NCBI GenBank assembly: GCA_030949325.1
Contig: JAUZSQ010000087.1
Coordinates: 1 to 45,619 of the forward strand
DNA from: Sulfurovum sp.
GTDB taxonomy: Bacteria; Campylobacterota; Campylobacteria; Campylobacterales; Sulfurovaceae
DNA: 45,619 nucleotides
Direction: 5' to 3'
Positions 1-7,355 of this stretch are shown here, in pieces. The first letter of the stretch is position 1. Every line of letters starts with the position of its first letter. The notes beneath the pieces are model-generated. The model searched no databases and was not told the origin of the DNA. It saw nothing but the letters and a program-made list of their open reading frames with translations. A program made the position numbers and the translations under genes.

Positions 1-118
1 AGCTAACGAAGCATTTAATTCAGAAGGTATCCATTAAGATTGGGCGAATTTAGGGGCGATTCACTCTCGTGAGAGGGTGGCTTATAGAGGGGGTTTTTGG
101 GCTAAGGTATTGTAGCAT
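1..118 (+). mobile_element. Decayed 3' end of an IS4-family transposase (relic)
   Basis: This stretch matches 39721-39838, the 3' part of the IS4-type transposase at 38468-39944, at about 90% by eye. Shared blocks include 'atttaattcagaaggtatcc' and 'gattcactctcgtgagag'. Several 1-3 base indels separate the copies, so this one is dead. Similarity stops after 'gctaaggtattg(t/c)ag', where a DUF1566 reading frame begins. The rest of the element lies outside the window. Its presence at both edges suggests this IS family has shaped the island borders. Confidence 0.75.
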
Positions 119-287
119 AGATGAGAATATTTTTGACAATACAGCTTCTAGCACTTATTGGAGTTCTACTAGTTATACTAATGGTTCGGCATATTTTATA
201 TTGGGTGTGGATTTTTATGGTGGAGATGACAAAAGTAAGTTTACAAATTATAATCTTTATATACGTTGTGTAAGAGCCAAACAGTAA
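119..287 (+). pseudogene. 3' stump of a DUF1566 (Lcl C-terminal domain) gene
   Basis: The open frame running into position 287 encodes a DUF1566-type C-terminus: an 'STYWSSTSYTNGSAY' block, a 'GVDFYGGDD' block, and a closing 'YIRCVRAKQ'. The downstream intact gene (420-863) ends in the same way ('YYVRCVRDGQ'). The N-terminal half and signal peptide are missing, and the frame runs upstream into the IS relic. The nominal ATG at 69 therefore lies in IS sequence and is not a real start. I read this as a gene truncated by the IS. Confidence 0.7.
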
Positions 288-336
288 TTTTTTTGATTTT
301 TAAATCGTGGCAGATATATAAAAAATTTAGGTTTAG

Positions 337-355
337 CCTAATATAACTTATTAGG
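337..355. other. Short perfect hairpin between the two DUF1566 copies
   Basis: CCTAATA (337-343) and TATTAGG (349-355) form a 7-bp stem with a 5-nt loop. There is no strong U-tract afterwards, so it is a weak candidate for a terminator of the truncated copy or an operator ahead of the gene at 420. The rest of 288-419 shows only AT-rich spacer and a GAGGA ribosome-binding site 9 nt before the ATG at 420. Confidence 0.3.
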
Positions 356-419
356 ATATTTGGATGAGATTTTAAGGTTTATTTAACACGAAACCTACAA
401 TAAATACGAGGAATAAAAT

Positions 420-863
420 ATGAAAAGAAGAATAATAATATTACTACTACTACTACTAATAATAACAACAAGCATATCACTTTGGGCTGATTTTAGTAGA
501 GATGATAGTACGCAGATAGTTACAGATAACAGTACAGGTCTAGAGTGGCAAGACGATACCCATGCCTCTAGTATCACGCTCTCTTTTCAATTAGCCATAG
601 AGCACTGTGAAACGCTCAATTTAGACGGAGGAGGATGGAGATTACCCAACTTCAACGAACTCTATTATATAGCCGATAGAAGCACTAAAAATCCTGCGAT
701 GAATAGTATTTTTATTAATTTTTCTACTAGCTATTATTGGAGTGCCACTACTTATGCTGACAATGCAGACTATGCATGGGTTGTGTATTTCTACTATGGC
801 ATTGACAACTTTAACCGTAAGAACTATAGTTATTATGTGCGTTGTGTGAGAGATGGACAATAA
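420..863 (+). CDS. Secreted DUF1566 (Lcl C-terminal domain) protein
   Basis: This 147-residue protein has an N-terminal signal peptide: basic MKRR, then a hydrophobic run of Ile/Leu to about residue 20, with likely cleavage after 'SLWA'. The body is a single DUF1566/Lcl domain with its usual landmarks: 'TGLEWQD', 'GGWRLPNFNEL', 'YYWSATTYAD' and a terminal 'YYVRCVRDGQ'. Members are exported or lipoprotein-like and of unknown function. This one has no lipobox Cys, so it is probably periplasmic or secreted. GAGGA precedes the ATG by 9 nt. The signal-peptide codons hold a (CTA)5 run flanked by ATA repeats, a slippage-prone triplet tract. It pairs with the truncated paralogue just upstream. Confidence 0.75.
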   Translation: MKRRIIILLLLLLIITTSISLWADFSRDDSTQIVTDNSTGLEWQDDTHASSITLSFQLAIEHCETLNLDGGGWRLPNFNELYYIADRSTKNPAMNSIFINFSTSYYWSATTYADNADYAWVVYFYYGIDNFNRKNYSYYVRCVRDGQ

Positions 864-889
864 TTGTTTTTTGTTTTTTAGGGTATAAT
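864..889 (+). promoter_or_regulatory. Campylobacter-type sigma70 promoter (T-rich tract + TATAAT)
   Basis: Two T-runs (about 867-879) lead directly into a perfect TATAAT at 884-889. There is no recognisable -35. This matches the known Campylobacterota vegetative promoter style of periodic T-tracts instead of a -35 box. Transcription would start near 896 and read the small membrane protein gene at 935. Confidence 0.5.
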
Positions 890-934
890 GTGTTTCGTTG
901 AAATACATTTTTTGTGACTAAGGGATAATCTAAG

Positions 935-1165
935 ATGGCACGAATAGATGAGATAAAAGAGATACTCAATAGTTTAAGAGTGGGCTTTAGTGTTATTATT
1001 GGACTCCTTGTTGTACTTATTGGTGTTTTGATACAAAAAGAAAAATCATCTGATATAGACATCTATTTTTGGATAGGTTTAGTATTTGTATTACTTTTAA
1101 GTATTGGACTGATATATGTAGTAAAAGCTACATTAAAACACATAAGAGAAATAAGGGATTTATAA
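935..1165 (+). CDS. Small two-helix membrane protein
   Basis: I do not recognise this 76-residue protein. It has an amphipathic N-terminus ('RIDEIKEILNSLRVG'), a transmembrane helix at about 17-34, a short charged loop ('QKEKSSDIDIY'), a second helix at about 45-64, and a basic tail. It sits 46 nt behind a good T-tract/TATAAT promoter, with an AGGGA-like ribosome site about 9 nt upstream. Its stop overlaps the ATG of the next small gene by one base (TAATG), so the two are probably translated together. Topology suggests a small membrane anchor or regulator, but nothing identifies its role. Confidence 0.55.
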   Translation: MARIDEIKEILNSLRVGFSVIIGLLVVLIGVLIQKEKSSDIDIYFWIGLVFVLLLSIGLIYVVKATLKHIREIRDL

Positions 1166-1260
1166 TGATAAGCACCATAGCATTAATCATAGTAATCATT
1201 GTTGCTATAGCCTCTTTGGGATATAGCATTTATAAAATTGTTAATTACAAGGTAGTCTAA
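1165..1260 (+). CDS. 31-residue single-pass membrane microprotein
   Basis: The ATG at 1165 overlaps the preceding stop (TAATG). It encodes 31 residues: one hydrophobic helix (about residues 3-20, rich in Ile/Val/Ala) followed by 'YSIYKIVNYKVV'. The same frame is open further upstream, but that part is a shadow of the preceding gene. The one-base overlap favours this internal start. I know no family. The arrangement suggests a two-component small membrane protein operon with the 76-residue protein. Confidence 0.4.
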   Translation: MISTIALIIVIIVAIASLGYSIYKIVNYKVV

Positions 1261-1264
1261 AACC

Positions 1265-1313
1265 TGTAGGGGTAGGTCTTGTGCCTACCGACCTACAAAA
1301 ACCTACACCCCTA
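1265..1313. repeat. Palindromic GTAGGGG-type repeat, possible bidirectional terminator
   Basis: The intergenic junction between convergent genes contains a nested palindrome. GGTAGG (1271-1276) pairs with CCTACC (1284-1289). The flanking TGTAGGGG and CCTACACCCC are also inverted, and GTAGGTC/GACCTAC offers an alternative stem. It overlaps the last codons of ugd on the other strand. Repeats of the 'GTAGGGG...CCCCTAC' style occur in many environmental bacteria as dispersed palindromes. Here it could also terminate transcription from both sides. Confidence 0.5.
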
Positions 1314-2624
1314 TCTGAAAATACTCAAATCCAATTTCTTTCATGCGTTCTTTGTTAAATTGGTTTCTTCCATCAAAGAAAATAGGATTTTTGAGTAGTT
1401 TTTTCATCTCATCAAAATCAGGGCTTCTAAACTCTTGCCACTCTGTGACGAGGATAACGGCATCAGCATTTTTGAGGGCTTCGTATTTGCTGTGGGCGTA
1501 CGATACAGAGGCGTTGTCTTTGAGATAATGCTTTTGTGCTTCTTTTATGGCTTTTGGGTCGTAGGCTACGATTTTTGCCCCTAGTTTTGTGAGAGTATTG
1601 ATGATAGTGATGGAAGAAGCTTCTCTCATATCATCGGTTTCTGGTTTGAAGGCTAGTCCCCAAATGGCGAAAGTTTTGCCTTTGAGGTCTTCTCCAAAAT
1701 AGTCAATAACTTTTGTTCCCATAACATTCTTTTGTGCATAATTGACGGCTTCAACGGCATCTAATATTTTGGGCGTGTAGCCGAAGTCTTTGGCTGTTTT
1801 GGCTAAGGCTTGTACATCTTTGGGGAAACAGCTTCCACCATATCCACAACCAGGGTAGATAAAGCTATAGCCAATACGAGAATCAGAACCGATACCATTG
1901 CGTACTTGATTGACATCTGCTCCAACGCGTTCACAGATATTGGCAATTTCATTCATAAAAGAAATTTTGGTGGCTAACATGGCGTTGGCTGTGTATTTGG
2001 TCATCTCTGCACTTTGATGTCCATAGAGATAAATCTATCTCTTGTTTTCATAAAAGGGGCATAAAGGTCATGCATGATGTCTAAGGCTTTTTGATTGTCA
2101 GCACCAATGACTACACGGTCAGGACGCATAAAATCAGCAATAGCAGCACCTTCTTTGAGAAACTCTGGATTACTCACGATGTCAAATTCAATAGTCACAG
2201 CACGAGCATCTAAAGCTTCTTGAATAGTTTGGCGTACTTTATCGGCAGTGCCTACGGGTACGGTGGATTTATCTACGATGACGAGATACTCTTGCATAGA
2301 TTCGCCAATGGTCTTGGCAACGCTTAGGACATATTGTAAATCAGCAGAGCCATCTTCGCCCATGGGTGTACCTACGGCAATAAAACAGATTTTAGAACTA
2401 GCAATGGCCTCTTTGGCATGGGTGGTAAAGTGTAGGGTTTTGGCTTTATAATTGTGCAAAACCATCTCTTCTAGCCCTGGTTCGTAAATAGGTAGATGAC
2501 CCTCTTTGAGAGAGGCTATTTTTTGCTCATCTATATCTACACAGGTGACGGTGTTTCCCATTTGTGCAAAACATGCACCACTTACTAGCCCAACATAGCC
2601 TGTACCAATGACGGATATTTTCAT
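1303..2624 (-). pseudogene. ugd: UDP-glucose 6-dehydrogenase (frameshifted)
   Basis: This enzyme oxidises UDP-glucose to UDP-glucuronate with two NAD+. The N-terminal piece (2001-2624) has the Rossmann motif 'VIGTGYVGLVSG', 'DIDEQKI' and 'VDKSTVPVGT'. The C-terminal piece (1303-2004) has the catalytic-Cys motif '[10 protein letters not shown]' and '[12 protein letters not shown]'. The frame breaks where the family reads 'MDIKSAEMTKY': one A appears lost from an A-run (plus strand 2013-2015, TTT instead of TTTT). Correcting it gives about 440 residues, normal length. It is the last operon gene, and its start overlaps the upstream gene by 4 nt (ATGA). The product would supply uronic acid precursor. 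The single homopolymer indel may be a sequencing error. Confidence 0.85.
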
Positions 2625-3511
2625 ATTTTTACTTCCTTAATCTTATTTTCTAGTATAAATGTCCAAAGATAGAGTAGGACATCGACACTTATATTTATGA
2701 GCCTGACAAGCAATACCGAAAATATAATGATATTGCTATCAACTTGTATCGCTAAGTACGTGACAATAGCGATAAATACCCCTTCTCGTACACCCAATCC
2801 ACCTGATGCCCCAGGTGTGACAAAGCCTATAAGCCAACTTATTGTATAAATGCTCACACATTGGAAAAACAGAGTATAGCCAAAAGCTTCACTTTGATAC
2901 ATCACGATAATCCCAAGCATGATGCCTTGCATGGCAATGGAGAGAGCCAAATAGAGGTGCATAGAGACTTTTTTGCTTAGTGGAAAGGAGGGATAAATAT
3001 AGCCTAAACTCATAAGGCTTATGATACTAGATATGCCCAATAAAGTCAAGATAAACAGAGGTATTGCTTGGGACAAGAACGCAAAGGCTGTCCCTGTAAT
3101 GAGTGTACCTGTCAAAAGTAACAATGCAAACAGCAAGGAGATTTGTGCCATGTGTTTTTGTGTAATATCTAGCTTTGAAGCAAGGGCTTGACGACCTATA
3201 AAGTGAAATATATTCCCTGGCAGATATTTGGCTATTTCTGTTTTGGAAAAGTAGTAATACGAGAGCATATACTCAAATCTATGCGAACTATAGTGTAAAA
3301 GCATCTGATGCCAAGCATAAATACCAATAAGGACTGAGATGATATTGAGTACAATAAGTAGAGGTAAAATAGCTAAAAATGCAATAAACTGTTGGGTAAA
3401 AGAAGCCAAGGTATATTCTTGTGCTAGGGTATAAAATACAAAGATAAGCCCCAAAAAACCTAAGGTCTTGCCTAGGAAGTAGGCAATGCTTTTGATTTTT
3501 GCTTTATTCAA
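2621..3511 (-). CDS. LPG-synthase-TM / UPF0104-type membrane protein (flippase-like)
   Basis: This 296-residue integral membrane protein has about 7-8 helices. It carries the hallmark 'TPGASGGLGVREG' near residue 235, seen in the transmembrane domain of lysylphosphatidylglycerol synthase and the UPF0104/YbhN family, plus the upstream 'KYLPGNIFHFIGRQ' block. The soluble aminoacyl-transferase domain is absent, so lipid lysylation is unlikely. Family members often accompany glycosyltransferases and may help move lipid-linked sugars across the membrane. It lies between ugd and a GT4 gene, 6 nt from the latter. Exact function is unknown. Confidence 0.7.
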   Translation of the reverse strand: MNKAKIKSIAYFLGKTLGFLGLIFVFYTLAQEYTLASFTQQFIAFLAILPLLIVLNIISVLIGIYAWHQMLLHYSSHRFEYMLSYYYFSKTEIAKYLPGNIFHFIGRQALASKLDITQKHMAQISLLFALLLLTGTLITGTAFAFLSQAIPLFILTLLGISSIISLMSLGYIYPSFPLSKKVSMHLYLALSIAMQGIMLGIIVMYQSEAFGYTLFFQCVSIYTISWLIGFVTPGASGGLGVREGVFIAIVTYLAIQVDSNIIIFSVLLVRLINISVDVLLYLWTFILENKIKEVKI

Positions 3512-3517
3512 AATAAC

Positions 3518-4588
3518 TTATTTTATCTGAGATTGGAGTGTAGAAAAGATAGCATCTTCTAGTATCTGAGTGGCTTTGGCATTACTGAGTTTCTTATCAT
3601 AGGATTTTAAGGCATTTTTGCCAACAGAGACAAGTAAAGAAGGGTTATTTTTAATCTCTATGATACGATTGGCTAGTGTCTGAGGGTCTATATCTTGTAC
3701 ATAAAAGATGTCTTCATTGTCGCTAAAGGATTCTTGCATCGCATCGGTGGCTAGAGTAAGATGTGCTTTTCCTACCCTGAAAGAATCATTGGTTTTATTG
3801 AGTACGACTGCATTGGCTCGTTCTCCACTATTGAAAAGTCCTAGGTTTATATCAGTAGCATTATAATAGTAATTGAGTTCTGCTAGTGACATATAGCCTT
3901 TAAATTTTATATTTTTGAGTTGATATTGTGTTACAAGGTCTTGACAGTTTTGATAATCGGGACCTTTGCCTATCATCAAAATAGCTATATCTTCGCCTAA
4001 GTCTTGTAGTATTTTACTCGCTTCCATGATGACGCTTGTACCATGAAGAGGAATATAACTTCCTACATAAAGTACAGTAAAGACTTCTTTGTATCTTTTG
4101 ACCTCTTTGGGAAAGACATTTTCTTCATTGATAGTTAGAGGCACAGATACAAACTTATCTTTATCAATGCTATATTCAGCACAGAGTGTATCAATAAGTT
4201 TTTGGGTATCTACAATGATATAATCGGCTTTTTCTAAAGATTTTTTCTCCATCCAATAGGTGAGTTTACCTAGGAGACTATTAGGTTTATAGAGCTTTCT
4301 ATCATTACACATCACATCAAAAATAGAAAGATAAAAATCAAAGACTATAGGTTTTTTGGTAAATAGTCTCATAATAATCACTAAAAAATGTCCCATATAC
4401 CCCACAAAATATGCATCTTTACCTATCATAGCAAAGGGAAGTCTGAGTAAAATACTAGGAATCCTAGAGGCGTAGCCCTTGCCTTTTGAGATACATTCAC
4501 TGTAAGAAAATGTATCGCTTAAGACTTTTCTGTGAAACCTATTGCGTGAGATAGTGGGCTTGTCTGCACAAGTGAAGAGGACTTTCAT
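3518..4588 (-). CDS. GT-B glycosyltransferase, family 4/1 type
   Basis: This 356-residue protein has a C-terminal GT4-like half: 'TVLYVGSYIPLHGTSVIMEA' (donor domain start, around residue 170), then 'ILMIGKGPDYQ', 'IKFKGYMSLAEL' and 'YYNATDINLGLF'. The usual acidic E-x7-E region is replaced by 'NAVVLNKTNDSFRVGKAHL', in the right place but atypical. It is presumably cytoplasmic or membrane-associated and adds a sugar to a lipid-linked glycan. Its ATG overlaps the stop of the GT2 gene upstream (4 nt). Donor and acceptor cannot be predicted. Confidence 0.75.
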   Translation of the reverse strand: MKVLFTCADKPTISRNRFHRKVLSDTFSYSECISKGKGYASRIPSILLRLPFAMIGKDAYFVGYMGHFLVIIMRLFTKKPIVFDFYLSIFDVMCNDRKLYKPNSLLGKLTYWMEKKSLEKADYIIVDTQKLIDTLCAEYSIDKDKFVSVPLTINEENVFPKEVKRYKEVFTVLYVGSYIPLHGTSVIMEASKILQDLGEDIAILMIGKGPDYQNCQDLVTQYQLKNIKFKGYMSLAELNYYYNATDINLGLFNSGERANAVVLNKTNDSFRVGKAHLTLATDAMQESFSDNEDIFYVQDIDPQTLANRIIEIKNNPSLLVSVGKNALKSYDKKLSNAKATQILEDAIFSTLQSQIK

Positions 4589-5514
4589 TGGTGAGATGCC
4601 TGAAGTTTGATTTCTTCGAGGAGCTTTCTATTGACGGAGAGTAAATCAGCAATAAATGCTATGAGTCCTGTTTGGAAGCCCATCCCCATCAGTACTCCTG
4701 CGAGAATTACAGATTGTGTATGTCCTTCGCCGTCACCTGTGAGCATAAAGTAGAGGTAGCGTAATCCTAGGATAAAGCCAAGGGCAAAAAGTATCCCTGC
4801 CATGGTCATAAAAAATTGGAAAGGTTTATAGACCACGGAAATACGCACGATAGTCACTACAGATTTTTTGATATAGTTTGGAATACTTGAGAGTAGTTTG
4901 GAGGGTCTTAAGTCTGGATTGGTGCGTATAGGTACAGAAGTAATCGCCATATTTTTTTGCCCTGCTTGGATAATGGTTTCTAGGGTGTAGGTGTAGTTAT
5001 TATAGACATTGAGTTGCTTAGCACACTCTTTGCTCATTGCCCGAAAGCCACTAGGGGCATCGGGGATATCGGTATTACTGGCTTTTCTTACCACCCATGA
5101 GCCTAGTTTTTGTAGGAATTTCTTCGTAGGTGAAAAATGCTCTGTGTCTGCAATGGGTCTTGCACCAATGACATAATCGGATGTTCCCTCCACGATAGCT
5201 TTAGTAAGTTTAGGAATGTCATCGGCTTCATATTGATTATCTGCATCGGTATTGACAATCACATCAGCACCTTGGGCTAAAGACTCTTTGAGTCCTGCCA
5301 TAAAGCCTTTGGCTAAGCCTTGATTTTTCTTGAAATTGACAATATGGTCAACGCCACATTTTTTGGCAACTTTGACGGTATCATCGGTGCTACCATCATT
5401 GATGATGAGCCATTCTACTGTATCAAATCCTTCGACTTGCCGAGGCAGAGCATTTAAAGAGATAGCTAAAGTGTCTGCTTCATTGTAACAGGGTATTTGA
5501 ATTATGAGTTTCAT
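4585..5514 (-). CDS. GT2 glycosyltransferase with two C-terminal TM helices (polyprenyl-phosphate sugar synthase-like)
   Basis: The 309-residue product has an N-terminal GT2 domain: 'IQIPCYNEADTL', 'IINDGSTDDT', and the metal-binding D-A-D at 90-92 in 'NTDADNQYEADD'. The 'ARP...FSPTKKF...PDAPSGFRAMS' pattern is typical of dolichyl/undecaprenyl-phosphate mannose/glucose synthases. Two membrane helices follow (about 233-258 and 265-290). Such enzymes make polyprenyl-phosphate sugars used by GT-C transferases on the outer face. A GT-C-like protein is encoded immediately upstream (11-nt gap), so donor maker and user may be a pair. Confidence 0.78.
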   Translation of the reverse strand: MKLIIQIPCYNEADTLAISLNALPRQVEGFDTVEWLIINDGSTDDTVKVAKKCGVDHIVNFKKNQGLAKGFMAGLKESLAQGADVIVNTDADNQYEADDIPKLTKAIVEGTSDYVIGARPIADTEHFSPTKKFLQKLGSWVVRKASNTDIPDAPSGFRAMSKECAKQLNVYNNYTYTLETIIQAGQKNMAITSVPIRTNPDLRPSKLLSSIPNYIKKSVVTIVRISVVYKPFQFFMTMAGILFALGFILGLRYLYFMLTGDGEGHTQSVILAGVLMGMGFQTGLIAFIADLLSVNRKLLEEIKLQASHQ

Positions 5515-5525
5515 TTATAAATGCC

Positions 5526-7355
5526 TTATTGATAGTATTGTAGAAAATAAAAGAAATCTGAATATATTGCATGGATACACATAGCAATAATGACAAGATT
5601 AAATAAAAAGTATTGTTTAAATCGTTCTACAAATAGTGATGCCATTATAGCAAAGGCAAACATAAAAGGCAATAAATAACGAGGTTGTAATCCTCCTAAA
5701 TATCCTGCCGAAAGATGTGATTTGTAAGAAAATATAAATTGTACGACTAAGACGGAAAAAACAGCAAAAAGTGTCATCTTGCCAAGGAGACAATAGCTAC
5801 GGTTTTCTTCTTTACATCTAAAGAAAAATGCGAATAGGGCTAAAATATGTGCGAGTACTAATCCTAATACTCCACTCCATTGTGCATGTCCAAAAGAGTG
5901 ATGTGAGTGGATACCAAACCAACCTCCTTGGATATAGTGTAGCATCCGTTCAAACCATTGTGTAGGACTTAGGTGTAAGCGAGACGCTTCAGGCACAAAA
6001 AAACCTGATTTGAGATAGGCTTCTGGTTGTGTAGCATTATAGGTAGGGACTAAGGCATGGTATTGCATCATGATGGAGAGCTGATAATAGAGAATAGGGA
6101 TGAGTATGAGAGCCATCAAAAGTACATCTCTCTTTTTGAAGACTATCCATGATTTGGTCAAAATCATATATGCCAAGAAAAAGACTAAGGCAAAGAATAT
6201 CAAAAGTGCAGCCGTGAGTTTGGCAAAGTAGGCGATAAATATCCCTAGACCAATAATCAAATAGGTCAAGGTACTATAACGCTTTTGAAGGAGACGTTTC
6301 ATCCCTAATATAAATATAATCCCTCCTAGCATTCCTAGGGTATCATTGGTAATACTACCCCCCAAGTAACTATGCATGGGGATAGAACTTAGCACAGAGA
6401 GATATACCAAATGTCCCACGACACCAAGAGAAGAAGAGAATCCTAAATACAAAATCAGTACAACAGTGAGAATATAGAGCATCATACTCAAAGTTCTATA
6501 TTGACGTATATTCTCTTTGGTCGATACATTTTTATCTGATACCAAAGAGAGAAATTGATAATACAAAGGAGGGTGACTGAGATAGTGTGGCATCTTTTCA
6601 AAGGCAGGAACTATTTGGGGATGTTTTTCTACATATTGTATATATTTGAGGTGCATAAGCTCATCAGGAGGGTAACCAAAGCGAATATTCTCTTTGTAAT
6701 AGAGCGTTTTAAAGAGGATAAATCCCAAAAAGAGCGTATAGAGTATCACTTTGGTATTGAGAGATTCGGACAATGCTTGGGTACGGTACAGCTGTCTTAG
6801 ATAAAACAAAATCATCACGATAATCAAAGCCATCAAGAGTGTACTGAGGGGTAAAGGATAGCTTTTAGAGACTTTGTGTGCTTGGAATTTGAGATGAAGT
6901 TGAGGGTCATTACCTAGAGTAGAAAACTCAACTCCTTTGCTTAGCGTTTTAAAGTTTGCTATTTGTTCATACTTATGAATGCTAGAAAGGGCTACCTTAT
7001 AACGTATCGTTTTAAACCAATTGACGCGAATAATCTTAATCTCACGAATAAGGATATCTTTATTGATGCGTGTGCTAGGGTCAAAACGAAGATTTTTTAT
7101 CACATTAATATTGGGAATATCAAAGCGATAGACTTGATTTTTGATATCAAAAGGAATGCGAGAATTATATTCACTGTATCCTTCATTTTCTCCCGAAAAG
7201 TAGATTTTGGGATTTAGAATATTTTGCTGAGGTGTGTGCATGGTGACGAGTATAGTAATGCTATTTTGCTTATAAAGGAGTGCTACAAAGACGAGGAGAA
7301 TAGCCAAAAAGCCTAAGGCAGTATATTTGAGGTAAGAAGTATTGAGATTTAACAT
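5526..7355 (-). CDS. GT-C-like polytopic membrane protein (ArnT/DUF2142-like)
   Basis: The protein is 609 residues: one N-terminal helix (about 12-30), an extracytoplasmic domain to about 165, then about 10 helices. The first large loop has 'YPPDELMHLKYIQY' and 'HPPLYYQFLSL', the acidic-plus-'HPP' arrangement seen in ArnT/PMT/DUF2142 GT-C proteins that use polyprenyl-phosphate sugars outside the membrane. A later 'NDTLGMLGG' and 'AKLTAALL' fit the same fold. Its neighbour is a putative polyprenyl-phosphate sugar synthase, which supports the role. It overlaps the next upstream gene by 7 nt. Family assignment is by motif only. Confidence 0.65.
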   Translation of the reverse strand: MLNLNTSYLKYTALGFLAILLVFVALLYKQNSITILVTMHTPQQNILNPKIYFSGENEGYSEYNSRIPFDIKNQVYRFDIPNINVIKNLRFDPSTRINKDILIREIKIIRVNWFKTIRYKVALSSIHKYEQIANFKTLSKGVEFSTLGNDPQLHLKFQAHKVSKSYPLPLSTLLMALIIVMILFYLRQLYRTQALSESLNTKVILYTLFLGFILFKTLYYKENIRFGYPPDELMHLKYIQYVEKHPQIVPAFEKMPHYLSHPPLYYQFLSLVSDKNVSTKENIRQYRTLSMMLYILTVVLILYLGFSSSLGVVGHLVYLSVLSSIPMHSYLGGSITNDTLGMLGGIIFILGMKRLLQKRYSTLTYLIIGLGIFIAYFAKLTAALLIFFALVFFLAYMILTKSWIVFKKRDVLLMALILIPILYYQLSIMMQYHALVPTYNATQPEAYLKSGFFVPEASRLHLSPTQWFERMLHYIQGGWFGIHSHHSFGHAQWSGVLGLVLAHILALFAFFFRCKEENRSYCLLGKMTLFAVFSVLVVQFIFSYKSHLSAGYLGGLQPRYLLPFMFAFAIMASLFVERFKQYFLFNLVIIAMCIHAIYSDFFYFLQYYQ

